A stretch of 35,045 bases of DNA from Ruminococcus sp. (GTDB lineage Bacteria > Bacillota > Clostridia > Oscillospirales > Acutalibacteraceae). The position numbers and the translations under genes are program-made. This document shows positions 23,804 to 30,903 of this stretch, piece after piece. How positions within the stretch are numbered: position 1 is the first letter of the stretch; each line of letters begins with the position of its first letter. The DNA lies in assembly GCA_017404665.1 (NCBI GenBank), contig JAFRBX010000029.1, forward strand, positions 1-35,045, read 5' to 3'. Under the pieces are notes generated by a model. The model did not search any database. It saw only the letters and a list, made by a program, of their open reading frames with translations, and had not been told where the DNA came from.

Positions 23804-24688
23804 ATGCTGGATTTTCAACCGCTTGCGATCGACAAGATCCCGATCTACAAGCAGTATTACGATGATACAAACGCCGTCGGCTTAGAGTACAGCTTTGTCA
23901 GCGGCTATCTGTGGAGCAGAGAATATCTGCTGCGCATCGCGTTCTATGACGATACGCTCATCAAGGCGTACTTCCGCGACGACAACAAGATTTGGGGCTA
24001 CTGTCTGCCGTCGGGCAAAAACGTGCGCGGCGCGATCGAGGCGTGCTTGCGCGACGCCGACGACAGGGGACAGGAGCCGATGTTCGGCTATCTTTCAAAG
24101 AGCGAGAAAGAAAAGCTGGAGGAGCTGTATCCCTCGCGCTTTGTCTTTGAGCGATCCTGTGACACGCAGGACTACATCTATCTTTCCCATGATCTTGCCG
24201 AGCTGGAGGGCAAGCATTTTCACGCAAAGCGCAATCACATTTCGCGCTTTTACCGCGAATATCCCGACGCGTCGGTCGCCGAACTGAACGACCGCAATCG
24301 GAACGACGCGCTGCGGGTGATGGAGCTGTGGTGCGCAGAAAACGATATCGACCCGAAAAGCCACGGCGAGTACGCGGTGATCTGCGAGGCGCTGGAGAAC
24401 TTTCAAAAGCTGGGCATGCGCGGCATGGTGCTCTATGCCTTGGGCGAGCCCGTCGCCATGACGATGGGCAGCGAGATCTCGCGCCTGTGCTTTGACGTCT
24501 GCTTTGAAAAAGCCCTGCGCGGCTATCCCGGCAGCTATGCCGTGATCAACAACGAGTTTGCCAAGACGCTGACCGCTTACCAATATATCAACAGGGAAGA
24601 GGACCTCGGACTCGAGGGGCTGCGCAAAGCGAAGCTTTCCTACAGCCCCGTCATCATCTACGACAGATTTGAGGCGACGCTGAAATGA
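23804..24688 (+). CDS. DUF2156 / phosphatidylglycerol lysyltransferase C-terminal domain protein
   Basis: The 294-residue protein matches the soluble DUF2156 fold, a tandem GNAT-like domain related to the catalytic part of aminoacyl-phosphatidylglycerol synthases. Its marks are GKHFHAKRNHISRFYREYP near residues 140-158 and ALRGYPGSYAVINNEFAK late in the protein. It lacks membrane helices, so it may act on a soluble acceptor. ATG 23804 follows GACAGG. It overlaps the next acetyltransferase gene by ATGA, indicating joint translation. Confidence 0.8.
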   Translation: MLDFQPLAIDKIPIYKQYYDDTNAVGLEYSFVSGYLWSREYLLRIAFYDDTLIKAYFRDDNKIWGYCLPSGKNVRGAIEACLRDADDRGQEPMFGYLSKSEKEKLEELYPSRFVFERSCDTQDYIYLSHDLAELEGKHFHAKRNHISRFYREYPDASVAELNDRNRNDALRVMELWCAENDIDPKSHGEYAVICEALENFQKLGMRGMVLYALGEPVAMTMGSEISRLCFDVCFEKALRGYPGSYAVINNEFAKTLTAYQYINREEDLGLEGLRKAKLSYSPVIIYDRFEATLK

Positions 24689-25485
24689 CCGTTTACCGCG
24701 CGTGTGACGAGCGCGACCTGCCCGTGCTGAAAAGCATCTGGCTTTCGTGCTTTGAGGAGCGCGAGGACGCGGCTGAATTATTTTTTCAAAGGAACAAGGC
24801 GGTCTTTCACGCCTATGCCTGCGAGGCGGACGGTGAGCTTGTGTCCGCGCTGTATCTGCTAGACTGCTCTTTGGGCGGCAAAAGCGCCCACTACCTGTGC
24901 GGCGCGGCGACCCTGCCCGCGTACCGGGGACGGGGCTTGATGTCGGCGCTTATCCGCTTTGCGCTGCAGGACGCTGCCCGGCGCGGGGACCATTATTCGC
25001 TGCTGCTTCCGGCAAGCGAAACGCTGTACGGATTTTACGCGGGGTTCGGTTATCTGCCCTCCTGCGCGGTGAAAAGCGCGGTTTTCGATACCGATACGGA
25101 CAGACAGCCGTGTGGCGGCTCGCCCGATCTGACAGCGCTGCAGGCAGTGTGCTCCGGAGGCAAATCTTTGTTATGGGATAGCGATATGATCCGTTTTGCC
25201 GCAGATTACTACGGATGCTACGGCGCCGTAACGGTGCAGAGCGCGGACGCCTTCGCGATCTGTCAGCGCTACGGGCGCTTTACGGATGTGTATTACGCAG
25301 TGTTTCGGAAGCTCGACGATTTGAAAGCCCTGCTCAAAGCCGAAGGGATCGGCAGCTTTCATTTGACCGCGGCGAAGGACTGTCCGCTGTTTGACGGTGA
25401 GATCGTAACGCCCTGCGGCATGATTCTGCCGCTGCGCGGCGGCGGTGCGCCCGAGGATGTATATATCGGGATCACGCTTCAATAG
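24685..25485 (+). CDS. GNAT family N-acetyltransferase
   Basis: The 266-residue protein has an N-terminal GNAT domain: the acetyl-CoA loop is in LPAYRGRGLMSALIRFAL (motif A, R/Q-x-x-G-x-G/A as YRGRG), followed by LYGFYAGFGYLPS. The extra C-terminal part (about 150-266) resembles the two-domain Eis-like class. Substrate unknown. The ATGA overlap with the DUF2156 gene suggests that the two modify the same or related molecules. Confidence 0.82.
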   Translation: MTVYRACDERDLPVLKSIWLSCFEEREDAAELFFQRNKAVFHAYACEADGELVSALYLLDCSLGGKSAHYLCGAATLPAYRGRGLMSALIRFALQDAARRGDHYSLLLPASETLYGFYAGFGYLPSCAVKSAVFDTDTDRQPCGGSPDLTALQAVCSGGKSLLWDSDMIRFAADYYGCYGAVTVQSADAFAICQRYGRFTDVYYAVFRKLDDLKALLKAEGIGSFHLTAAKDCPLFDGEIVTPCGMILPLRGGGAPEDVYIGITLQ

Positions 25486-25510
25486 ACAACTATATTGTAT
25501 AGACAAAACG

Positions 25511-25553
25511 AACCGCATGGAGAGACAGATACTGTCTTGACCATGCGGTTTTG
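25511..25553. terminator. Terminator between convergent genes
   Basis: AACCGCATGG (25511-25520) pairs with CCATGCGGTT (25541-25550), with an inner AGACAG/CTGTCT stem, then TTTTG. It serves the GNAT gene and probably the opposing membrane protein gene. Confidence 0.75.
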
Positions 25554-25593
25554 ATGATTGCAGATATTCTTGCCCGTTCAGACCGTCCGGTGC

Positions 25594-26076
25594 TCAGGCG
25601 GGCAGCGTAGCTTGTACGGCTTGCGCTGCTTCCGCGGCAGCCTTTGCGGCTTGTTCGGGGCGTTTGATCGTGATCATTAAGACTGCTATGACAACGTAGC
25701 CGATCGCGAACGCCAGCGGCAGGATCCGTTCGATCTTTGTGCCTTCCAGGTATCTTTTCGTTTTGCCTAGGATCTCCCACTCGTCCTTCATGGGAGTGAT
25801 CCCGAGCTTTTCTTCTAAGTCAATGATTACCTGATACTTGGCGGCATTCAGCCGCTTGAAATTGTTGATATACAGGATCCATACCGTGCAGATGATCATG
25901 CCCGCCGCACAGAGGAAAATGGTTTTGGTATCCCACAGCCATGAGATCGCGGCGAGGATCGCTAAGTTGAGCGTGACAAAAAGGTTGTTCATCGTGTCGC
26001 GGCGCTGGCTTGCAGAATGCGCCATCTGAACGCATGTTTGCCATACAGCCTTAAGATCTTTTTCTTGGTTTTCCAT
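25594..26076 (-). CDS. RipA-like octameric membrane protein family
   Basis: The 160-residue protein has a helical N-terminus (AHSASQRRDTMNNLFVTLNLA), two membrane helices (about 34-50 and 54-72), a cytosolic block with LNAAKYQVIIDLEEKLGI and PMKDEWEILGKTKRYLEGTKIERILP, and a third helix (about 121-139). This fits the RipA family of small integral membrane proteins, some members of which lie in stress or defence contexts; function unproven. ATG 26076 is preferred over ATG 26082, because the AGAGAGGA site abuts the earlier one. An Ala-rich C-terminus (AAKAAAEAAQAVQA) is unusual. Confidence 0.6.
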   Translation of the reverse strand: MENQEKDLKAVWQTCVQMAHSASQRRDTMNNLFVTLNLAILAAISWLWDTKTIFLCAAGMIICTVWILYINNFKRLNAAKYQVIIDLEEKLGITPMKDEWEILGKTKRYLEGTKIERILPLAFAIGYVVIAVLMITIKRPEQAAKAAAEAAQAVQATLPA

Positions 26077-26108
26077 AGTCATTCCTCTCTTTACCGTTTT
26101 CTGAAAAC

Positions 26109-26123
26109 GAGGGCTCCGCCCTC
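26109..26123 (-). promoter_or_regulatory. Terminator-like hairpin in the leader of the RipA-like gene
   Basis: On the minus strand GAGGGC-GGA-GCCCTC is followed by GTTTTCAG, 33 bases before the start codon and downstream of the promoter at 26238-26210. It could attenuate the gene or be part of a repeat element. A second hairpin GACCC/GGGTC lies at 26155-26166. Confidence 0.35.
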
Positions 26124-26209
26124 TCTTTTGCTGACAATTGACCGGTACCCCATGACCCTTTTGGGTCGATTTACATCATTCTGTGTCTGTTTCGGTCGAC
26201 GCTATGCTT

Positions 26210-26238
26210 ATTATGCCAAATAAACCGAACAATTTCAA
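26210..26238 (-). promoter_or_regulatory. Promoter of the RipA-like gene
   Basis: On the minus strand TTGAAA (26238-26233) and CATAAT (26215-26210) with a 17-base spacer. The remaining part of the 26077-26440 gap holds short palindromes (ATGATCC/GGATCAT with a T-run at 26309-26330; CCCGCC/GGCGGG at 26331-26345) and the dyad at 26393-26424. Confidence 0.5.
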
Positions 26239-26392
26239 TACTAAAACGGGGATTTTTGAAAAAATGCGGCGCCCCCTGACAGAAGTTGCTGCTGCGCCCT
26301 TGCTGATCATGATCCGGCGGATCATTTTTACCCGCCTTTGGCGGGCACACTCGCCTTCGAGTCTCTGATGACGATTTCTAAGTCAGGGCTAA

Positions 26393-26424
26393 AATAAATT
26401 TAGAACATAAGTTCTAAATTTATT
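26393..26424. promoter_or_regulatory. 14-bp perfect dyad containing a LexA/DinR-like core
   Basis: AATAAATTTAGAAC (26393-26406), ATAA, GTTCTAAATTTATT (26411-26424). The centre GAAC-N4-GTTC fits the core of the Firmicute SOS box. It sits just upstream of the DUF4417 fragment's TTG start. It could instead be a hairpin element. Confidence 0.45.
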
Positions 26425-26440
26425 GAGAAGGGATGTTTAT

Positions 26441-26819
26441 TTGACAAACTTAGAATACAGAAAAGACCCTATGCTTTTACGAAACCATTTTATGGGCGAA
26501 GGCACATTTGAAATGCCGAAAATCAGGAAGGAAGATATCGACCTTGAAAAAATTGAGCTTATAGGTTATGATAAATTAGGCGGGAGCAGCGCTGATCAGA
26601 TAGTTCACTTTTTTCTTGATGATTATAAGTTTGAGGTGATTTGGAAAGATCATCGAGGATTTCCGCAGCGGCGTGCGCGACAGTGTGCCGGTATGGATGG
26701 ACAAGGGCGGCAAGTGCTTCCTCGTCACCTATATAGCGGTACGCGACAAAGACAAGAACTATCTCGGCACCGTCGAGGTCGTGCAGAATATGGAATTTGC
26801 AAAAGATCATTTTGCATAA
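26441..26819 (+). pseudogene. Chimeric remnant: DUF4417 N-terminus joined out of frame to a DUF438/PAS C-terminus
   Basis: From TTG 26441 (AAGGGAT upstream) the frame encodes about 67 residues that look like the N-terminus of a DUF4417 protein (MPKIRKEDIDLEKIELIGY, VHFFLDDYKFEVIW). At about 26640 similarity switches. In another frame, 26643-26819 encodes IIEDFRSGVRDSVPVWMDKG and KNYLGTVEVVQNMEF, the end of a PAS domain like that in DUF438 proteins. The base composition changes from AT-rich to GC-rich at the junction. This is best read as a deletion or insertion scar joining two unrelated genes. The continuous frame to 26827 through the junction is a shadow. Confidence 0.65.
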
Positions 26820-26821
26820 TC

Positions 26822-26870
26822 GGTTGAGATTGCCACGGGCTGACACGCGTGTCGAGCCTTCGCAATGACT
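26822..26870. repeat. Dispersed palindromic intergenic repeat, copy 3 (inverted)
   Basis: GGTTGAGATTGCC ... GCAATGACTA, the reverse complement of the ends of the 1995-2036 copy, with an inner palindrome ACACGCGTGT. It lies directly after the chimeric remnant. Confidence 0.65.
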
Positions 26871-26893
26871 AATTTGAGTAACGGAAGGACAGC

Positions 26894-27562
26894 TCACATC
26901 GGGCTGTCCTTTAACAGTTTAAATTCATTTTTATGATATTGTATCAGCCCGTCCTTCTGCATTTTTGACAGCTCGTTCGAGAGCGCGCTGCGCTCCACGC
27001 CGAGATAGTCGGCGAGTTGCTGACGCGAAAACGGAACGGTAAATGATGCACTGCCGTTTTCGATCGCAAGCTGAGAGAAATAGGACAGCAGCCGCACACG
27101 CGTGGATTTTGACGCGGTATGCATCATTCTTGACGAAAGATTCAGGTTCTTCATCGCAGAGATACGCAGGAGATTATGGATCAGCCGCTGATGAAAGGAA
27201 CAGCCGCTTTGGCATACGGTGAGCAGCTTGTCCATATTCAAAAACAGGATCGCACAGTCCTCGGCGGCGACAACATCGACCAACAGTTCCTTTCCCGGCA
27301 CAGCGGCGTAGGTCTCGGCGAAGATCTGTCCCGGTTCGATATGCCCGAAGATGTTACTATTGCCCCAATAGAAATTGACGACGATATTAACGCTGCCCAT
27401 CTCAACCAGACCGATCTCGCTCACACTGTCGCCGGCGCGATAGATGATCTCGTCCTTTTGAAACTTCCTCTCATACGCGTTCAGGCAGGACAGTACCGTC
27501 CTGATCTCCTCCTCCTTGATCCCGCGAAAGAGATTAGTGTTAGAAAGAAATGAAAAATTCAT
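26894..27562 (-). CDS. Crp/Fnr family transcriptional regulator
   Basis: The 222-residue protein has a cyclic-nucleotide-binding-like beta roll (about 15-130, with FQKDEIIYRAGD and EPGQIFAETYAA) and a Crp-type helix-turn-helix (SRQQLADYLGVERSALSNEL, about 174-193). There is no N-terminal Cys cluster, so it is not an oxygen-sensing Fnr with an Fe-S centre; the effector is unknown. Many anaerobe members respond to nitrosative or thiol stress. GAGGATT precedes the ATG. It is divergent from a bicupin gene, and a TGTTGTT-GA-AACAACA operator lies between them. Confidence 0.88.
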   Translation of the reverse strand: MNFSFLSNTNLFRGIKEEEIRTVLSCLNAYERKFQKDEIIYRAGDSVSEIGLVEMGSVNIVVNFYWGNSNIFGHIEPGQIFAETYAAVPGKELLVDVVAAEDCAILFLNMDKLLTVCQSGCSFHQRLIHNLLRISAMKNLNLSSRMMHTASKSTRVRLLSYFSQLAIENGSASFTVPFSRQQLADYLGVERSALSNELSKMQKDGLIQYHKNEFKLLKDSPM

Positions 27563-27576
27563 AAATAATCCTCTTT

Positions 27577-27592
27577 TGTTGTTGAAACAACA
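27577..27592. promoter_or_regulatory. Crp/Fnr-type operator between divergent genes
   Basis: TGTTGTT-GA-AACAACA is a perfect 7-bp dyad, centred at 27584.5. It lies 15 bases upstream of the regulator's start codon and 41.5 bases upstream of the predicted transcription start of the bicupin gene. Confidence 0.7.
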
Positions 27593-27613
27593 TACTTGTT
27601 GACTTGATTATAG

Positions 27614-27619
27614 TATAAT
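27614..27619 (+). promoter_or_regulatory. -10 element of the bicupin promoter, no -35
   Basis: TATAAT at 27614-27619 has no recognisable -35 at 16-18 bases. The Crp/Fnr operator occupies the class II activator position instead. Confidence 0.55.
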
Positions 27620-27650
27620 ACAGTCACAAAATCAAGAAGGAGTGTTATAT

Positions 27651-28310
27651 ATGGCAACGATCAACGAGAAAACAGGCGCAGTATTCCGTATCGCAGAGGA
27701 TAATCAGCCGATAGCAGGCTGTACCATATCGAAAGCTGTCTATGACAACGGCGAGGACTGTATCTTCTATTTCTCACTCGCCGAAAACACCGACATCAGC
27801 GCGGAGATCTACGGTTACCACAAGCTGCTCCTGCTCCACGAGGGCAGCATGGAGGTCTATACCGACAAGGATGCTTGGACGCTCCGTGAAGGCGATTGTA
27901 TCCTTGCACCAACCGACACTCCCGTCGGAATGAGAACCGATACAAAAGCAATCTACACAGAAATTTCTATCAGGAGGAACACCATGAATAACGCAGTAAA
28001 AGCAGGCGAGATATTCAAGCTCGCGGAATTATTGCCCTATCAGGACGGCAAAATCATCAATATGGACGTCGCCCATAATGAGAAGATGAAGTTCGTCATC
28101 ATGAGCTTTGACGAAGGCACAGGACTCTCAGAGCACGCCGCTCCCGGCGAAGCGCTGATCTTCGCTCTCGAGGGCAAGGGCATTATCGGCTATGAGGGTA
28201 AGGAACACCCCATTAAGGCAGGCGAAAACTTCAAGTTCGCCGAAGGCGGCAAGCATTGGGTCAAAGCTGACGGCAGATTTAAAATGGCGCTGCTGATGAC
28301 ATTGGAATAA
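27651..28310 (+). CDS. Two-domain cupin protein
   Basis: The 219-residue product consists of two small cupin barrels. The first (about 25-108) includes LLLLHEGSMEVYTDKDAW and GDCILAPTDTPVGM; the second (about 110-219) includes HAAPGEALIFALEGKGIIGYE with LSEHAAP and a GGKHWVKA late histidine. In the second, His and Glu are placed as in metal-binding cupins; the first lacks most of them. The internal Met at NTMNNAVKAG marks the start of what is often a free-standing cupin, so this is probably a fusion. ATG 27651 has AGAAGGAG eight bases upstream. It is likely activated by the divergent Crp/Fnr regulator. Confidence 0.82.
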   Translation: MATINEKTGAVFRIAEDNQPIAGCTISKAVYDNGEDCIFYFSLAENTDISAEIYGYHKLLLLHEGSMEVYTDKDAWTLREGDCILAPTDTPVGMRTDTKAIYTEISIRRNTMNNAVKAGEIFKLAELLPYQDGKIINMDVAHNEKMKFVIMSFDEGTGLSEHAAPGEALIFALEGKGIIGYEGKEHPIKAGENFKFAEGGKHWVKADGRFKMALLMTLE

Positions 28311-28320
28311 AGCAATAAAG

Positions 28321-28353
28321 ACTCCGGACGGCAGATCGCTGTTCGGAGTTTTG
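28321..28353 (+). terminator. Terminator of the bicupin gene
   Basis: ACTCCGGACGGC (28321-28332) pairs with GCTGTTCGGAGT (28338-28349) with G-U pairs, followed by TTTTG. Confidence 0.75.
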
Positions 28354-28356
28354 TGA

Positions 28357-28385
28357 TGGACAAGACGAAATTTGTTTGTTATAAT
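28357..28385 (+). promoter_or_regulatory. Promoter of the truncated HD gene
   Basis: TGGACA (28357-28362) and TATAAT (28380-28385), 17-base spacer. Confidence 0.55.
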
Positions 28386-28421
28386 CTTAGTAAGAGAAAT
28401 CGGTATTAAAGTGTGAGTGCG

Positions 28422-28712
28422 ATGAATGAAAAAATAATTGAAAACGCCATTAAGTACATAGAAGAACTATTTCAGGATAACACAGACGGTCACGACGCCA
28501 ACCATTCATTACGCGTATATAACAATGCAATGAATATTGCAGCTGAGTATTCAAATTGTGATATTACGATTGTAGCTTTGGCGGCTTTATTGCATGATGT
28601 GGATGACCACAAATTATTCCATACACAGAATAATAAAAATGCGCGTTATTTTCTGAGTAGCCAAGATATTGAACAAGAAAAAATAGATATAATCTGTAAT
28701 CTGATTATGTGA
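28422..28712 (+). pseudogene. Truncated HD-domain phosphohydrolase
   Basis: The 96 residues match the first half of a bacterial HD protein: HDANHSLRVYNNA supplies the first His, and ALLHDVDDHK contains the HD pair. Free-standing relatives are about 200 residues and carry a later Asp-bearing helix (QDADRLDA-like) that is absent here. The frame stops at TGA directly after IICNLIM, 15 bases before the SfsA-like gene. The AT-rich sequence and weak ribosome site mark a decayed, horizontally acquired fragment. Metal binding would be incomplete. Confidence 0.65.
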
Positions 28713-28727
28713 GTAAGTTGATATATG

Positions 28728-29474
28728 ATGGAATATACATTTGATCAAGAATTGCAGGAGGCAAGGATCGTCAAACGCAATTCGCAGTTTACAATGAACG
28801 TGGAATTTGACGGCGAGGTTGTCAAGGCGCATTGTCCCGCAACAACGCGGATCGGCGATGTTGACCTTGCAGGAGTAGCCTGCCTTTTATCAAAGAGCGA
28901 TGATCCGAAGCGTAAGCTGAAATATACCGTCGAGGCGGTGTCGTTTGATAACCCTGACGCTGTGAACAAGAACTGGGTAGGCATCAACCTGATCATCAGC
29001 AACCGTATCGCGGAATTTCTGCTGAATACACACCAACTGGATGAAATGGTGTCCGACTATGACGATGTGAAGCGAGAGGTATTCCTCGGCGTGTCAAAGC
29101 TCGATTTTCTCGTTGGCAATACCTATCTGGAGGTCAAGACGCCGCTGACGACCGTCAATGTAAAGTACGGCGATCAAATTAAGACGAAGAAGGTCACGCC
29201 GTTCTCGTCGACTGACAGGATGGTCAGGCATGTCAAAGAGCTTGCGTCCTCACTGAAAGAACACGAGCGCGCAATTCTTCTGACCGTTCAGCAATATGAG
29301 GAAACAGAGGTCAAGCCCCATCTGCACAGCACGCACTATGAGGAAGTCAAAGCGGCTATGACAGAAGCTATAGAAAAGGGTGTAGAGAGCTGGAACATCA
29401 GCCTGAGATTCACCCCGAAAGGTGTGTCTCTTCTGAAACTGACGAACACAACGCAGGATTTGCTCTCGTATTAG
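28728..29474 (+). CDS. sfsA: SfsA family DNA/RNA nuclease-like protein
   Basis: The 248-residue protein shows the SfsA pattern: VKRNSQFTMNVEFDGEVVKA (OB-like N-terminus), HCPATTRIGD, WVGINLIISNRI, and the PD-(D/E)XK-like core KLDFLVGNTYLEVKT (Asp, then Glu-x-Lys) followed by RHVKELASSL. The family was named for sugar-fermentation stimulation in E. coli and is now usually annotated as a nuclease. ATG 28728 or the adjacent ATG 28725 could start it; the ribosome site is weak. It follows the HD remnant and may use that gene's promoter. Confidence 0.75.
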   Translation: MEYTFDQELQEARIVKRNSQFTMNVEFDGEVVKAHCPATTRIGDVDLAGVACLLSKSDDPKRKLKYTVEAVSFDNPDAVNKNWVGINLIISNRIAEFLLNTHQLDEMVSDYDDVKREVFLGVSKLDFLVGNTYLEVKTPLTTVNVKYGDQIKTKKVTPFSSTDRMVRHVKELASSLKEHERAILLTVQQYEETEVKPHLHSTHYEEVKAAMTEAIEKGVESWNISLRFTPKGVSLLKLTNTTQDLLSY

Positions 29475-29519
29475 ATTGCTTGATTATGAAACTGACTCTT
29501 TGATTTGAGGAATGAAGAT

Positions 29520-30068
29520 ATGAAACGGAAAACAGCGAAAGAAATTCTTGCCGAGTCTTTCAGAGAGTTGGCGGAGAAAAAGAACATCGACAAGATCACT
29601 GTCAAGGATATCATCGAAAACTGCGGCTATTCCTCGGCGACCTTTTACCGTCATTTTAAGGATAAATACGACCTGATCGTATGGGATCAAACCCGACAGG
29701 TCGCCGCGGTGATGAAGCAGATCGGACAAAATGGCTATCCATGGAGGCAGACGCTGCTCGACGGTGCGAGAGGGTTTCAGAAGAATAAAGATTATCTCAA
29801 TAATCTGCTCAGGCATACAAGCGGTCAGGACTCTTTCATCCGTAACATGACCGAGATCAATTATACCGCGCTGAAGGAGCAGGTCGTGCGGTCGGATAGG
29901 ATCGGCGAGCTTGACGAAAAAACGGATATGTACATCCGACTCTACTGTCAGGGAACTGTCGCTTTGACCTGTGACTGGATACTCGGCAGATACAACGCGA
30001 CTCCTGAGGAGCTTGCCGAGGTATATGAGAAGTCGCTGCCGGAACCGCTCAAAGAATTTCTGTATTGA
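29520..30068 (+). CDS. TetR/AcrR family transcriptional regulator
   Basis: The 182-residue protein has a TetR DNA-binding domain: AKEILAESFRELAEKKNID, ITVKDIIENCGYSSATFYRHFKDK (helix-turn-helix, about 24-47), then KYDLIVWDQTRQV. The C-terminal ligand domain is of the short class found in clostridial YbiH/DhaS-like regulators. ATG 29520 has GAGG ten bases upstream. A perfect TTTCTCAT-A-ATGAGAAA dyad 23 bases after its stop codon is a candidate operator for itself or for the downstream ferritin operon. Confidence 0.88.
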   Translation: MKRKTAKEILAESFRELAEKKNIDKITVKDIIENCGYSSATFYRHFKDKYDLIVWDQTRQVAAVMKQIGQNGYPWRQTLLDGARGFQKNKDYLNNLLRHTSGQDSFIRNMTEINYTALKEQVVRSDRIGELDEKTDMYIRLYCQGTVALTCDWILGRYNATPEELAEVYEKSLPEPLKEFLY

Positions 30069-30090
30069 CTATGAGAGAATCGATATAAAT

Positions 30091-30107
30091 TTTCTCATAA
30101 TGAGAAA
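30091..30107. promoter_or_regulatory. TetR-type operator candidate
   Basis: TTTCTCAT-A-ATGAGAAA is a perfect 8-bp dyad, with an extra half-site ATGAGA at 30071-30076. It lies just upstream of the ferritin promoter. Confidence 0.55.
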
Positions 30108-30125
30108 TAAATCAAATATTGTGAA

Positions 30126-30189
30126 TTGAAAAACCTTCGTTTATCGGTACAATGATAATTGTAATTGCGCACAATAACAATGCGCACAA
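30126..30189 (+). promoter_or_regulatory. Ferritin operon promoter with paired TGCGCA sites
   Basis: TTGAAA (30126-30131) and TACAAT (30149-30154), 17-base spacer. Downstream of the predicted start come TTGCGCACAA (30165-30174) and TGCGCACAA (30181-30189). Each contains the self-complementary hexamer TGCGCA, 9 bases apart. A regulator bound there would block early elongation. Confidence 0.5.
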
Positions 30190-30218
30190 CATTGTATTAA
30201 AATACGGAGGTTTTTATT

Positions 30219-30668
30219 ATGACAAAAATTGAACTGTTAAAGGCATTTGCAAAGGGCTGGTTCGGTAACTCACAGCAGCATTCTATCCACGCACAGCTTC
30301 TGAAGGCTCGTGGACTGAATAAGCTGGGCGACAAGATCATGGCTGAATCTGACGAGGAATGGGAAGAGGCTAAAAAGGTAAACGCAAGATTGATTGAGCT
30401 TGGGGAAACACCTGTTGTTGAGATCGAGCCTTATCCTGTCATCACCGATATCAAGGAAATGCTCGAGTATGATTGCAAGGACGCTGCCGAGGCTCTGCCG
30501 ATGATGTCAAAATCTCTTGCAATGTTTGATGACGACTATGTTACGAAACACATGCTCGAAGAATTTATTCTTGACGAGCAGGAGCACTATAACTGGGTGA
30601 AAGGTCATCTCTGCCTGATTGAGCAGATCGGTATGGAGAATTATATGATCGAAATGCTGGGTGACTGA
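30219..30668 (+). CDS. Ferritin-like (bacterioferritin/Dps-type) protein
   Basis: The 149-residue four-helix protein resembles bacterioferritin-like proteins. Candidate metal ligands are His and Glu in QQHSIHAQLLKARG and ESDEEWEEAKKVNARLIELG (first pair of helices) and in LEEFILDEQEHYNWVKGHL (the E-x-x-H-type ligand helix). It probably stores or oxidises iron or reduces peroxide. GGAGG precedes the start after a regulated promoter. A wHTH gene follows after two bases. Confidence 0.75.
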   Translation: MTKIELLKAFAKGWFGNSQQHSIHAQLLKARGLNKLGDKIMAESDEEWEEAKKVNARLIELGETPVVEIEPYPVITDIKEMLEYDCKDAAEALPMMSKSLAMFDDDYVTKHMLEEFILDEQEHYNWVKGHLCLIEQIGMENYMIEMLGD

Positions 30669-30670
30669 TT

Positions 30671-30853
30671 ATGAGCGACAGAGAACAGATTCTTGAAGCG
30701 ATGAGAAAGGCAGGCGAGCCGCTCAACGCGGGCAAGGTCGCCGAGCTGACAGGTCTTGACCGCAAGATTGTTGACAAAGCCTTTGCCGCGATGAAGAAGG
30801 ACGGCACAATCGTATCTCCTGTTAGATGCAAATGGGAGCCTGCAGATAAATAA
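30671..30853 (+). CDS. Small winged-helix protein
   Basis: The 60-residue product is a minimal winged helix: EQILEAMRKAGEPLNAGKVAE, LTGLDRKIVDKAFAAMKKDG and a wing TIVSPVRCKWEPA. Its stretch NAGKVAELTGL is a helix-turn-helix. Two bases separate it from the ferritin-like gene, so it is translated with it and could regulate it. The terminator follows directly. Confidence 0.7.
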   Translation: MSDREQILEAMRKAGEPLNAGKVAELTGLDRKIVDKAFAAMKKDGTIVSPVRCKWEPADK

Positions 30854-30863
30854 ATCTATGAGT

Positions 30864-30892
30864 AAGGCTGCCGATTTCGACAGCCTTATTTT
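30864..30892 (+). terminator. Terminator of the ferritin-wHTH operon
   Basis: AAGGCTG-C-CGA (30864-30874) pairs with TCG-A-CAGCCTT (30877-30887) with one mismatch, followed by ATTTTG. Confidence 0.75.
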
Positions 30893-30903
30893 GAAGCCAT
30901 GAG

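Noticed and set aside
26309-26330. Hairpin with T-run as a terminator of a plus-strand gene
   Set aside because: No plus-strand gene ends upstream; it more likely belongs to intergenic repeat debris.
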